NCBI RefSeq assembly: GCF_002941025.1
Contig: NZ_PTJS01000001.1
Location: 5,709,472 to 5,773,471, forward strand
Origin: Streptomyces sp. QL37
GTDB lineage: Bacteria > Actinomycetota > Actinomycetes > Streptomycetales > Streptomycetaceae
Direction: 5' to 3'
DNA: 64,000 nt
This document shows, one piece after another, positions 32,701 through 40,469 of this stretch. Within the stretch, counting starts at the first letter, position 1. Each line of letters begins with the position of its first letter. Below the pieces are notes generated by a model. It saw only the letters and a program-made list of their open reading frames with translations, made no database searches and was not told the DNA's origin. Both the position numbers and the translations under genes were made by a program.

Positions 32701-32717
32701 TCGCTCCGGCCGGCGGA

Positions 32718-33725
32718 TCAGAGCGTGTCCGGTTCCCGCGCCTGCGCGACCCAGCAGGCGACCTCGGCCCCGGCGGCCCCCAGCAGGACCGGTTCGTCGG
32801 TCCGGCAGCGGTCGACGGCGAGCGGGCAGCGGGGGTGGAAGCGGCAGCCGGGCGGCGGGCTGCCCGGGTCGGGGACCTCCCCGGTCAGGGCGCGAGGGCG
32901 GGAGCCGGTGCCGTCCGGTACCGGTACGGCGGCCAGCAGGGCCTGTGTGTACGGGTGCTGCGGGGAGTTGAAGATCTGCTCGACGGTCCCCGCCTCGACG
33001 ACGCGGCCCAGGTACATCACGACCACCCGGTCGGCGAGCGCGCCGACCACCGCCAGGTCGTGCGAGATGAACGCGAGCGCGATGCCCTCCTCGCGCGACA
33101 GGTCCCGCAGCAGATTCGCCACCGCCGCCTGCGCGGAGGCGTCGAGGGCCGACACCGGCTCGTCCGCGACGATCATCTTCGGGCGGGAGGCGAGCGCCCG
33201 GGCGATCGCGGCCCGCTGCCGCTGCCCGCCGGAGAACTCGTGCGGATACTTCTCCGCGGCTCCGTCCGGGAGGCCGACCCGCCGCAGCGCCTCGACGGCC
33301 TCGCGCGCGGTCTCCGGATCGCGGCGCCCGCGCCTGGTGCCCAGGGCCCGCTCGCGGGCGACCACGACCTCCTGGATCTGCGCGCCGATGGTGCGGCGCG
33401 GGTTGAGGGAGGCGTTCGGGTCCTGGAACACCATCTGCAACGGCAGCAGGCCGGGAGCGCGGCGACGCCGCCCCACGGCGCCGACCGGTGTGCCGTCGAA
33501 GGTGACCGAGCCGGTGTGTGCGGGGGCGAGCCCGGTGACGGCGCGGGCCAGGGTGGACTTGCCGCAGCCGGACTCGCCGACGATGCCGACGATCTCACCC
33601 GGGGCGACCTCCAGACCGACCCCGGCCAGGGCGCGCATCGGGGGCAGTCCCTTGCGGGGATACTCGACGACCACGTCCTCGACGCGGAGCAGTGGTGCGG
33701 CCGGGTGGCCGGCGTTCACGGTCAT
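32718..33725 (-). CDS. Oligopeptide ABC transporter, ATP-binding protein (DppF/OppF type)
   Basis: 335 residues from ATG 33725; the start overlaps the upstream stop by 4 nt. Walker A GESGCGKST, Q-loop VFQDPNASLNPR, signature EFSGGQRQRAAIARAL, Walker B MIVADEPVSALD, H-loop FISHDL. The C-terminal oligopeptide/dipeptide extension (HPYTQALLAAVPVPD, CRFHPRCPLAVDRC with clustered cysteines) is typical of peptide importers. Hydrolyses ATP together with its DppD-type partner to drive uptake. Last gene of the eight-gene operon. Confidence 0.93.
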   Translation of the reverse strand: MTVNAGHPAAPLLRVEDVVVEYPRKGLPPMRALAGVGLEVAPGEIVGIVGESGCGKSTLARAVTGLAPAHTGSVTFDGTPVGAVGRRRRAPGLLPLQMVFQDPNASLNPRRTIGAQIQEVVVARERALGTRRGRRDPETAREAVEALRRVGLPDGAAEKYPHEFSGGQRQRAAIARALASRPKMIVADEPVSALDASAQAAVANLLRDLSREEGIALAFISHDLAVVGALADRVVVMYLGRVVEAGTVEQIFNSPQHPYTQALLAAVPVPDGTGSRPRALTGEVPDPGSPPPGCRFHPRCPLAVDRCRTDEPVLLGAAGAEVACWVAQAREPDTL

Positions 33726-34882
33726 GCCTTCCTCCTGGCGGGGGCATCGGCCGCGGGGACGGGGCCGGGGTTCGACGGGGTGTCGGCGGGGCGGACGGCA
33801 CCGGGCTCGGCCAGCACGCAGGCGACCGTACGGGCAGGGCCGATAGTGACCGGCACGGGGCGGGTGCGGTCGCAGCCGTCCACGGCCGAGGAGCAGCGCG
33901 GCCGGAACGGGCAGCCGGGTACCGGCGCGTCGGCGGCGGGGGCGGATCCTGGGATGGGGCGCAGCGGCACGGCGTGCCCGACGGCGGAGCGCTCGCCGAG
34001 CGACGCGTGCGGCAGCGCCTGCAACAGGCCTCGGGTGTAAGGGTGTTGAGGGTTGCCGATGACCTCGCCGACGGTGCCGGTCTCGATGACCCGGCCGGAG
34101 TAGAAGACGGCGATCCGGTCGGCGATGGAGGACAGGACACCGAGGTCGTGGGTGACCATCACGACGGCCATGCCCGTCTCGCGCCGCAGATCGTCGAGGA
34201 GTTCGACGATCCCGGCCTGGACGGTGACGTCGAGCGCGGTGGTCGGCTCGTCGGCGATGAGCAGACGCGGGCCGCAGGCGAGGGCGGAGGCGATGGCGAT
34301 GCGCTGGCGCATGCCGCCCGAGAACTGGTGCGGATAGCGGGCGGCGGCCGAGGCCCCGCCGGGGATGCGCACCAGGTCGAGCAGTTCGACCGCGCGGGCC
34401 GCCGCCTGCTTGCGGCTGACGCCCTGGTGGCGGCGGACATGATCGGTGATCTGCCGGCCCACGGTGAGCATCGGGTGGAGCGCGGATGACGGGTCCTGGA
34501 AGACGACCGCGATGTCCCGGCCGCGTACCTGCCCCCACTCCTTGTCGGGGAGCCCGACCAGCTCGCGCCCGTCGAAGCGGACCGAGCCGGACACCCGGGC
34601 GCGTTCCGGGCCGAGGCCGACCAGGGTCATGCCCGTCACCGTCTTGCCGCTGCCGGACTCCCCGGCGATGCCGAGGATCTCCCCGGGGCGGACGGCGAAC
34701 CCCACACCGTCGACGAGCCGGATGTCCCGTCCGGCACGGGGCAGGCTGACCGTCAGGTCCCGTACGCGCAGGAGGGGTTCGACGGCCGTGACGGAGCCGG
34801 TCGTACCGGTACGTGCCGTGCCCGTGCCCGCGCGGGAGTCCAGCGGGGTGCGCGCGCCGAGGATGTTGTCCCCACTCATCAT
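33722..34882 (-). CDS. Oligopeptide ABC transporter, ATP-binding protein (DppD/OppD type)
   Basis: 386 residues from ATG 34882 (GGAG 4 nt upstream; an adjacent ATG at 34879 is equally possible), overlapping the permease stop by 4 nt. An unusually Thr/Gly-rich N-terminal tail of about 33 residues precedes the ABC domain: Walker [11 protein letters not shown]-loop [12 protein letters not shown], signature [16 protein letters not shown], Walker [14 protein letters not shown]-loop VTHDLGV. The C-terminal peptide-transporter extension has [13 protein letters not shown] and [14 protein letters not shown], followed by a Pro-rich tail. Confidence 0.93.
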   Translation of the reverse strand: MMSGDNILGARTPLDSRAGTGTARTGTTGSVTAVEPLLRVRDLTVSLPRAGRDIRLVDGVGFAVRPGEILGIAGESGSGKTVTGMTLVGLGPERARVSGSVRFDGRELVGLPDKEWGQVRGRDIAVVFQDPSSALHPMLTVGRQITDHVRRHQGVSRKQAAARAVELLDLVRIPGGASAAARYPHQFSGGMRQRIAIASALACGPRLLIADEPTTALDVTVQAGIVELLDDLRRETGMAVVMVTHDLGVLSSIADRIAVFYSGRVIETGTVGEVIGNPQHPYTRGLLQALPHASLGERSAVGHAVPLRPIPGSAPAADAPVPGCPFRPRCSSAVDGCDRTRPVPVTIGPARTVACVLAEPGAVRPADTPSNPGPVPAADAPARRKA

Positions 34883-35766
34883 CGTTCTCCAGCGGTCGAG
34901 AGCTTGGGGTCGAGCCGGTCGCGCAGGGCGTCACCGAGGACGTTGAAGGCGACCACGACCGTGACGATGGCGAGGCCTGGAACGACCGCGAGCCACCACT
35001 GGTTGAAGTACTGCGACGCCTCGGAGATCATCGAGCCCCATTCGGCGGCGGGCGGCCTGGCGCCGAGCCCGAGGAAGGACAGCCCGGCGAGCAGCAGGAT
35101 CGCGCCGCCGACATCCAGCATGGCGAGGACGAGCAGCGAGCCGGCGACGCCGGGCACCAGGTCCACCAGGATCGAGCGGACCGAGCCGACCCCGGCGAGC
35201 CGGTTGGCGTGCACGAAGTCCGACTCGCGCAGTGACAGCACGGTGGAGCGGACCGTGCGCGCGTACCCGGGCCACCAGACGAGGGCGCCCGCGAGGACGG
35301 AGTTGGGCAGGGACGGGCCGAGCGAGGCGGCCACGGCCATCGCCAGGATGATCACCGGGAAGGCGAAGACGACGTCGGTGACGCGCATCAAAACCTCGTC
35401 GACCCAGCCGCCGAAGAAGCCCGCGACAAGGCCGACGACCGTGCCGATCAGGGCGGTCGCGGTGATGAGCAGCAGCCCGACCGGGACGGAGAGCCGGGCG
35501 CCGTACAGGACGCGGGAGAGCACGTCGCGCCCGGCGGGGTCGGTGCCGAGCCAGTGCGCGGACGACGCGCCTTCGAGGGGCACCGCGCCCTGGGCGAGCG
35601 GGTCGTACGGCGCGAGCACGGGAGCGAGGAGGATGACGGTCAGCCACAGGAGCAGCACGCCGACGGCGACGCCCTGTGCGGGGTTGCGGCGTGCCCAGCG
35701 CCAGGCGCCGGCCACCCGCCCCGTGCGGAGGCCCGGTGCGGTGACCGGGGTGAGGGTGGCGGTCAT
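34879..35766 (-). CDS. Peptide ABC transporter permease (DppC type)
   Basis: 295 residues from ATG 35766; overlaps both neighbours by 4 nt. N-terminal helix (AVGVLLLWLTVILLAPVLAPYDP) followed by HWLGTDPAGRDVLSRVLYGAR, the conserved OppC-N signature, then about five more helices in the BPD_transp_1 domain. The coupling EAA-like loop is around NRLAGVGSVRSILVDLVPGV. It forms the channel with the DppB-type protein for periplasm-side delivered peptides. Confidence 0.93.
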   Translation of the reverse strand: MTATLTPVTAPGLRTGRVAGAWRWARRNPAQGVAVGVLLLWLTVILLAPVLAPYDPLAQGAVPLEGASSAHWLGTDPAGRDVLSRVLYGARLSVPVGLLLITATALIGTVVGLVAGFFGGWVDEVLMRVTDVVFAFPVIILAMAVAASLGPSLPNSVLAGALVWWPGYARTVRSTVLSLRESDFVHANRLAGVGSVRSILVDLVPGVAGSLLVLAMLDVGGAILLLAGLSFLGLGARPPAAEWGSMISEASQYFNQWWLAVVPGLAIVTVVVAFNVLGDALRDRLDPKLSTAGER

Positions 35767-36884
35767 GACAGGCGGATCCTCGGGTCGAAGGCGGCGTACA
35801 GCAGGTCGGCGGCCAGGTTGACCACGACGAAGACCAGGGCGATGAGGATGGACACGCCCATCACGGCCGGCAGGTCGAGGTTGGTCGAGCTGCGGAAGGC
35901 GTACTGGCCGATGCCGTTCCAGGAGAACTGCTGCTCGATGTAGACGGTCGCGGCGAGCAGCAGGCTGAAGGAGAGGGTGGTGGCGGTGATCAGCTGGCCG
36001 GACGCCGAGCGCACCGCGTAGCCCCACAGGACGCCGCGCGCGCGAAGTCCCTTGGCGCGCCCCGCCTTCACGAAGTCGGAGGAGAGCGCTTCGAGTACGG
36101 CGCTGCGGGTGAAGCGCAGCACCATGCCGATGACGGACAGGGCGAGGACCGATGCCGGCAGGACGAGATGGGCGGCCGCCGAGGCGAAGGCGTCGAGGTC
36201 GCCGGCCAGGAGCGCGTCGGCCGTGTAGAACCCGGTGATCCGGTCCGGTGGATCGAGGGCCGGGGCGAGCCTCCCGGAACCGGGCAGGATGCCGAGGTTC
36301 TTGACGAACAGCACGGCGGCGACCATGCCGATCCAGAAGGTGGGCAGCGAGACCCCGGTGAGCGACAGGGTGCGGGAGATCCGGTCGAGGCGGCCGCCGC
36401 GCCCCTTCGCGGCGAGCACGCCGAACAGCACACCGATGACGATGGCCATCGCGGTGGCGACGACGACCAGTTCGAGGGTGGCGGGCAGCTTCTCGGCCAG
36501 GTCGTCGAGGACCGGGCGCTGTGTCTGCTGAGAGGTGCCCAGGTCTCCCGTGAGCAGATTGCCGAGGTAGGAGGCGTACTGCACCGGCAGAGACCTGTCG
36601 AGGCCCTGGTCGGCGCGGTAGCGGGCGACGATCTCCGGATCGTCGAGGGCGCGCTGGCCGAGGTTGGCGGTGGCGGGATCGGCCGGGACGACGGAGCTGA
36701 GGAGGAAGGTCACCAGGGTGACGCCGAGGACGATCAGCACCGAGGACGCGACGCGGCGCAGCGCGTACGCCGCCAGGGGCGGCATCCTGCGGCGGGCACG
36801 GGGAGTGTCCTTCACGGGGCCCGGCGGGCCCGCCGGTGCGGGGGCCGGTCCGGCGAGGGCCGTGCCGGGAGCGGTGTCGGTCAC
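35763..36884 (-). CDS. Peptide ABC transporter permease (DppB type)
   Basis: 373 residues from ATG 36884. A Pro/Ala-rich N-terminal tail (about 35 residues) precedes LAAYALRRVASSVLIVLGVT, the DppB-type start, then five or six helices. The conserved DQGLDRSLPVQYASYLGNLLTGDLG segment and the EAA loop KAGRAKGLRARGVLWGYAVR are present. A 70-residue extracytoplasmic insert (about 200-250) is normal for the family. Coupled with the DppC-type gene by a 4-nt overlap. Confidence 0.93.
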   Translation of the reverse strand: MTDTAPGTALAGPAPAPAGPPGPVKDTPRARRRMPPLAAYALRRVASSVLIVLGVTLVTFLLSSVVPADPATANLGQRALDDPEIVARYRADQGLDRSLPVQYASYLGNLLTGDLGTSQQTQRPVLDDLAEKLPATLELVVVATAMAIVIGVLFGVLAAKGRGGRLDRISRTLSLTGVSLPTFWIGMVAAVLFVKNLGILPGSGRLAPALDPPDRITGFYTADALLAGDLDAFASAAAHLVLPASVLALSVIGMVLRFTRSAVLEALSSDFVKAGRAKGLRARGVLWGYAVRSASGQLITATTLSFSLLLAATVYIEQQFSWNGIGQYAFRSSTNLDLPAVMGVSILIALVFVVVNLAADLLYAAFDPRIRLS

Positions 36885-36888
36885 TGGG

Positions 36889-38412
36889 TCATCCCTCCGA
36901 GCGGCCGAGCGCGGCCAGATCGAGGTAGTAGAGCGGGTTGCGGACCAGTCCGGTCACCTCGGACGAGGCGACGGTGACGAAGTTCGGCTCCAGCAGCGGG
37001 ACGAAGGGGCCGTCCTCGTTCATCGCCCGGTTCCACGCCGTGTAGGCGGTGAGCCGGTCCTGCTCGTCGACCGAGCCGTACGCCTTCTTTGTGAGTGCGG
37101 CGAGCCCGGGAGCGGCCTTCGCCGGCCAGTGCACCCGCTTGGAGAGGAAGTCACCGGGCGCGAAGCCGAGGACGTTCTGCGGGTCGAGGTAGTCCGGCGG
37201 GTAGGACCACAGGGCGAGCTGTGTCTCGCCGTCCACATAGCGTTGCAGGGAGGTCGACGTCGGCGAGGGCCGGAGCGTGACGGTGATCCCGATCTTCCCC
37301 AGGTCGCTCTGGATCCGCTGGGCCATCACGCCGTAGTCGAGGCCGGCCAGCCGGTGGTAGTCACTCGCGTAGTCGAGGGTCAGCCCGATCTTCTTCAGAC
37401 CCTGTTCCCTCTTGGCCTTCTCGACGAGGGCGCGGGCGGCTTTGGGATCGTGGGCCACGGCGTCCGCCTTGCCGAGTCCCCCGGTGAAGACGGTCGGCAG
37501 GATGCCGGTGGCCTGGGTGGACCCGGGCCCGGCGATCTCGACGAGGCCCTCGTAGTCGATGCCGAGCCGGATGGCCTTTCGCACGTCGTCGGAGGCGGTG
37601 GGGAGGTTCTTCGCGCGGCTGACCGCGAGGTAGAGCACCTCGGCCGCGCGGCTGTTGTCGACGGTCAGGTTGTCGCCGTGCAGGCCCTTGGTCTGGAGCG
37701 CCGAGATGTCGAGGGCGATCTGCGAGTCACCGGACTGCACCCCGAGCAGCTGCTGCTGCGCCGACGGCACGTTCCGGATGATCACCCTGGGGTAGGCCGG
37801 TGCGTCACCGGCGTACTCCGGGTTGGCCTCCAGGACGATCTGCGAGGAGTTGCTGTAACTCTTCAGCCGGTACGGTCCCGACCCCGCCGACGCCCTGTTC
37901 AGCCAGGTCTCGGCCTTGTCCTCGGTGACCGCGTTCTTCGCGTCGGTGCCGCCGTGCGCGCGCACCGCGTCGGCGTTGAGCACCCCGAACTGCGGGGTGA
38001 CGAGCATGGCGGGCACATCGGCGCGGGGGGTCTCGGTGGTGAGGACGACGGTCCGGGCGTCCTCGGCCTCGACGGTGATCCCGGCCATCAGGTAGGCGGG
38101 GCTGGCGTCGACGTGACGCAGCCGGTCGAAGGAGAAGACGACGTCGCTCGCCTCGACGGGGGTGCCGTCGGAGAAGCGGGCGTCCTCCCGGAGGGTGAAC
38201 GTCCAGGACTGCCCGTCCCCGGAGCTGGACCAGGACGCGGCCAGACCGGGTACGGGGGTGCGCAGGTCGTCACCCCGGTAGGTGGTCAGCGTCTCGTACA
38301 GCGCGTGGTCGACGAGGTAGTCGGTGGGCTGGTAGACGCGGGCCGGGTCGATGGACTTGGCGTTGAACGCCGTGTCGACGACGAGGGTGTGGCGCGCGGC
38401 TTCGACGGACAC
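36889..38412 (-). CDS. Peptide-binding lipoprotein of the ABC importer (SBP_bac_5); N-terminal start unclear
   Basis: 507 residues from GTG 38412, the first canonical start in frame, covering an intact SBP_bac_5 domain (RHTLVVDTAFNAKSIDPARV; FTLREDARFSDGTPVEASDV; GSGPYRLKSYSN; LGIDYEGLVEIAGPG). The frame stays open upstream and encodes a clear lipoprotein signal (RRRALAALALAAALTASLTSC at 38425-38487), but no ATG, GTG or TTG exists between there and the stop of the preceding gene. A GTG at 38511 in another frame would fit if one base were removed near 38490. See findings. It delivers peptides or related compounds to the two permeases. Confidence 0.85.
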   Translation of the reverse strand: MSVEAARHTLVVDTAFNAKSIDPARVYQPTDYLVDHALYETLTTYRGDDLRTPVPGLAASWSSSGDGQSWTFTLREDARFSDGTPVEASDVVFSFDRLRHVDASPAYLMAGITVEAEDARTVVLTTETPRADVPAMLVTPQFGVLNADAVRAHGGTDAKNAVTEDKAETWLNRASAGSGPYRLKSYSNSSQIVLEANPEYAGDAPAYPRVIIRNVPSAQQQLLGVQSGDSQIALDISALQTKGLHGDNLTVDNSRAAEVLYLAVSRAKNLPTASDDVRKAIRLGIDYEGLVEIAGPGSTQATGILPTVFTGGLGKADAVAHDPKAARALVEKAKREQGLKKIGLTLDYASDYHRLAGLDYGVMAQRIQSDLGKIGITVTLRPSPTSTSLQRYVDGETQLALWSYPPDYLDPQNVLGFAPGDFLSKRVHWPAKAAPGLAALTKKAYGSVDEQDRLTAYTAWNRAMNEDGPFVPLLEPNFVTVASSEVTGLVRNPLYYLDLAALGRSEG

Positions 38413-38589
38413 ACCCGCGGTCGCGCAGGAGGTGAGCGAGGCGGTCAGGGCGGCGGCCAGAGCGAGTGCGGCGAGGGCACGCCGCCGGACGCGCCCGGTG
38501 CGTGGCCCGCACCGGGCGCGTCCGGCGGGTGCCCTCGGCGTACGGGCCCGGCGGACCGGCGGGGGCGGCTGGTCCGCCGGGCCGGGCGG

Positions 38590-39600
38590 TCAGGCCGAGG
38601 CGGTCACGGGTACGGCCGGGGGGCCGTCCTGGAGGTTCACGTCGATGGTCTGCCGGTACAGGCGCAGCCAGTTGCCGCCGCACAGCTTCCCGATCTCGGC
38701 CGGTGAGAAGCCGGCCCTGGCCAGCCCGTCCGGGATGTTGCCGAACTGCGCCGCCGTCTCGAACCACTCCGGGTCCGGCACGACCGGCGACTGCCCGGGC
38801 CTGCCCGCCCCGTACTCGGGTCCGCGCGTCCAGTGGCCCTTGCGCATCTCCACCATGTGCTCCTCGGTGAGGAAGCGCCCGAGGTCGGAACCGACACCGA
38901 CGTGATCGACGCCGATCCGCTCCACGGTGCGGGCGACCAGCTCGCACCAGCTGTCGACGGTCTCGCACCACTCGCCGGCGATGTTCGGATACATCGTCAG
39001 GCCGAGCACCCCGCCCCGCTCCGCGAGCGCGTCGATGACCTCGGGCCGCTTGTTGCGGGCGTGGTCGAAGAACTCGCGCGGGTTGGCGTGGTTGACCGCC
39101 ACGGGGACGGCCGAGGCGTGGATCGCGTCGTACGAGGTCCGGTCGCCGACGTGCGAGCAGTCGACGAGGACGCCGCAGCGGTTCATCTCCTCGACGGCGT
39201 TGCGGCCGAAGCGGGTCAGGCCGGCGTCGGTGGTCTCGTAACAGCTGGCGCCGAGGGTGTTCTGGATGTTGTAGGTGAGCTGCATGACCCGCAGGCCCAT
39301 GCGGGCGAACAGCTCGATGTAGTCGAGCCGGTCCTCGATCGGGGACGCGTTCTGGGTCCCCATGAGGACCGCGGTGCGGCCCTCGGCGGCAGCCGCCTCG
39401 ATGTCGGCCGTGGAGTACGCGATCCGTATGAGATCGGAGTTGTCGCGTTCCATCCCGTACCAGTCGGCGAGGGCCTGCATGGTCTCCGCCGCGTTCTCCC
39501 AGAACGCGATGGTGTTCGTCACGCAGTCCACGCGCCCGGCGCGCAGCTCCTCGAAGACCGTCCGGTTGAAGACGCCGCACTCGAGTCCGTCGATGTTCAT
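38590..39600 (-). CDS. Membrane-dipeptidase-type zinc peptidase, family M19
   Basis: 336 residues from ATG 39600, overlapping the preceding gene by 4 nt. TIM-barrel renal-dipeptidase fold: GLECGVFN start in place of the usual HxD, LDYIELFARMGLRVMQLTYN, the zinc-site region NRCGVLVDCSHVGDRTSYDA and VAVNHANPR, and HVGVGSDLGRF near the end. Members hydrolyse dipeptides, D-amino-acid-containing dipeptides or beta-lactam-like amides. The early HxD metal motif is not evident, so the N-terminus is shorter or diverged. Co-encoded with the peptide importer, so it likely cleaves the imported substrate. Confidence 0.85.
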   Translation of the reverse strand: MNIDGLECGVFNRTVFEELRAGRVDCVTNTIAFWENAAETMQALADWYGMERDNSDLIRIAYSTADIEAAAAEGRTAVLMGTQNASPIEDRLDYIELFARMGLRVMQLTYNIQNTLGASCYETTDAGLTRFGRNAVEEMNRCGVLVDCSHVGDRTSYDAIHASAVPVAVNHANPREFFDHARNKRPEVIDALAERGGVLGLTMYPNIAGEWCETVDSWCELVARTVERIGVDHVGVGSDLGRFLTEEHMVEMRKGHWTRGPEYGAGRPGQSPVVPDPEWFETAAQFGNIPDGLARAGFSPAEIGKLCGGNWLRLYRQTIDVNLQDGPPAVPVTASA

Positions 39601-40469
39601 CGCTGCTCTCCCTCGCTGATGGAACTGATGGAGCTGACGGCCGCGCCGCCGACGAAGTCCACGTCGTCGGTGAGGTCGGGTTCGATCACGCCGTTCTCGT
39701 CGACGGCGGTCGCGCCGGCGTGCTTGAGCGAGGTCACCGACTCACTGGACAGCGCGCGTGCGGAGTCCTCGAAGAGCGACCACCACAGGGCGGCGGGGGT
39801 CTCCACACCGGTGTGCACCGCGCGGGCCGCGGGCAGCGATCCCACGAGCGGCAGGAGCCGCAACAGTTCGCTGTCGTCCGGCAGTTCCGGCGCGCGGCGC
39901 TCCATGACGAGGAGTACGCCGTCACCGGCCAGGCCCTCGGGCAGCGGTGGCAGCCCGGCGGACGGCGCGGCGTCCGACCGGGTGGGCGTCACCGTGATGA
40001 CCACGCCCCGGTCGGTGCCCTGGTGCTCCAGTACGGCGGCGAGTCCGGCGCGCTCGACGCGCCCGGCCCAGAGGGTGACCCGCTCACCGGGCTCGGCCTG
40101 GAGCAGGTCGAGCAGTGCGGGGGCGACGACGAGGGCGCTCTGTCCGAGACAGTCGACCACGAGCGCGCCCGGAGCCTCGGCGGCGATCTCCACCCGGCCC
40201 GAGCCCTCGCGGTCGGCCTCGCCGAGCCCGTCGGCGAGGAACTGGAGCGCCGGCAGCCCGGCGGCCTGGGCGTGCAGCACCAGGTCGCGTACGGCGGGCA
40301 CGGCGCCGAGCGCGAGGCCCTGGGCCTGGAGCAGGCGCTCGGTGATGAGCCGGAGTTCGCGCAGTGACAGGCGGAGGGTCTCGGCGTCGGAGGCGTTCTG
40401 CCAGGTGCGGCCGAGGCGGTCGGCGGCGCCGCCGCTCCCGGTGCCGCTGGTGAGCGTGGCGGAGGTCAT
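39597..40469 (-). CDS. Uncharacterised protein (DUF3726-like), operon gene 2
   Basis: 290 residues from ATG 40469, overlapping the stop of the upstream gene (ATGA) and the start of the dipeptidase gene (ATGA). LSLRELRLITERLLQAQGLALGAVPAVRDLV near the N-terminus followed by an alpha/beta region with VVDCLGQSALVVAPALLDLL and VLLVMERRAPELP recalls DUF3726 proteins, but I am not certain. No signal or membrane segments. Its strict coupling with the 585-residue gene and the M19 peptidase suggests a shared catabolic or modification step on the imported compound. Confidence 0.7.
   Translation of the reverse strand: MTSATLTSGTGSGGAADRLGRTWQNASDAETLRLSLRELRLITERLLQAQGLALGAVPAVRDLVLHAQAAGLPALQFLADGLGEADREGSGRVEIAAEAPGALVVDCLGQSALVVAPALLDLLQAEPGERVTLWAGRVERAGLAAVLEHQGTDRGVVITVTPTRSDAAPSAGLPPLPEGLAGDGVLLVMERRAPELPDDSELLRLLPLVGSLPAARAVHTGVETPAALWWSLFEDSARALSSESVTSLKHAGATAVDENGVIEPDLTDDVDFVGGAAVSSISSISEGEQR

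Noticed and set aside
32718..34934. 738-codon frame spanning both ATPase genes
   Set aside because: The N-terminal 400 residues are an Arg/Pro-rich shadow of the DppD-type gene; the true DppF-type gene starts at 33725.
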